Positions 63,928 to 64,000 of a stretch of 64,000 bases of DNA are shown in pieces. The DNA comes from Fischerella sp. CENA71. GTDB taxonomy: Bacteria > Cyanobacteriota > Cyanobacteriia > Cyanobacteriales > Nostocaceae. Both the position numbers and the translations under genes were made by a program. The stretch is taken from positions 123,246 to 187,245 of the forward strand of contig JANBVI010000030.1 in the NCBI GenBank assembly GCA_024239075.1. The letters are read 5' to 3'. The notes under the pieces were generated by a model, which searched no databases, was not told the DNA's origin, and saw nothing but the letters and a program-made list of their open reading frames with translations. Numbering within the stretch: position 1 is the stretch's first letter; each line of letters begins with the position of its first letter.

Positions 63928-64000
63928 TCAGAAGTTTTCTTCCTGATGTACAACCGCAGTCACTCATTGAGTAGGTAGTGTTGTAGATGCGTTGTTCATT

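Noticed and set aside
1-64000. tRNA, tmRNA or rRNA genes
   Set aside because: I scanned for the usual T-loop and conserved strings and saw none; a tRNAscan-SE or Infernal run would settle this.

Overview
The window looks like chromosome of a filamentous, probably heterocyst-forming cyanobacterium (Nostocales). The HIP1 octamer GCGATCGC recurs throughout. There is a 29-codon psaM gene (photosystem I), a cyanobacterial Zur, PurS/PurQ, an archaeal-type glycogen debranching enzyme, a D-ribulose-kinase-like FGGY kinase, heptameric STRR-type repeats and many IS remnants. All names below come from reading the sequence; no database search was run.

Positions 1-29,200 are mostly ordinary core genome. 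They hold the 5' part of a multi-HAMP sensor kinase, a frameshifted cas6 relic, a DrrAB-like ABC exporter, psaM, an FGGY kinase, TPR, GST and YajQ proteins, a ZnuA-like lipoprotein with an altered metal site, an amidase, DUF427 and NUDIX proteins, a DM13 lipoprotein, a sensor kinase, an EF-hand protein, a debranching enzyme, zur, purS-purQ, Uma2, HflX, a 2OG-Fe(II) oxygenase, a PEP-CTERM-like surface protein and a ROK glucokinase.

Positions 29,200-37,600 are accessory DNA. A response-regulator gene has a frameshifting A8 tract. A three-copy repeat family brackets a methyltransferase, a truncated GlxA-type regulator and a class V aminotransferase. An IS4-type element carries a small palindromic insertion in its transposase and a large hairpin in its leader, and it abuts a truncated IS1182 element. 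Next come a cluster of five near-palindromic 15-mers around a frameshifted ribbon-helix-helix gene, and an IS110 fragment.

Positions 37,700-53,300 are the most interesting part: an apparently undescribed biosynthetic gene cluster. One 2,094-aa iterative type I polyketide synthase (KS-AT-ACP-ACP-KR-DH, PUFA/enediyne-like layout) is followed on the same strand by a stand-alone phosphopantetheinyl-transferase-like protein, two tandem flavin halogenase-like proteins with long membrane-prone C-termini, an orphan 118-aa protein, a small dimeric alpha/beta-barrel protein and a DUF2855 protein. A divergent O-methyltransferase lies upstream. The likely logic is a polyene or aromatic chain built on tandem ACPs, then modified by the flavoproteins, the reductase-like DUF2855 protein and possibly the methyltransferase. 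The canonical enediyne accessory genes are not present. Diverged, inverted copies of the same small-gene 3' end lie on both sides of the region (near 37.0 kb and 56.3 kb).

Positions 53,300-64,000 hold a lipocalin-like secreted protein, a PQQ-type beta-propeller protein, a long stretch with three strong hairpins, a small secreted peptide with a perfect 66-bp internal duplication and a Cys/Gly-rich tail, a DDE transposase gene, an S41-protease gene split by an IS1182 element with a CTAG target duplication, and a bile-acid:sodium-symporter-family transporter.
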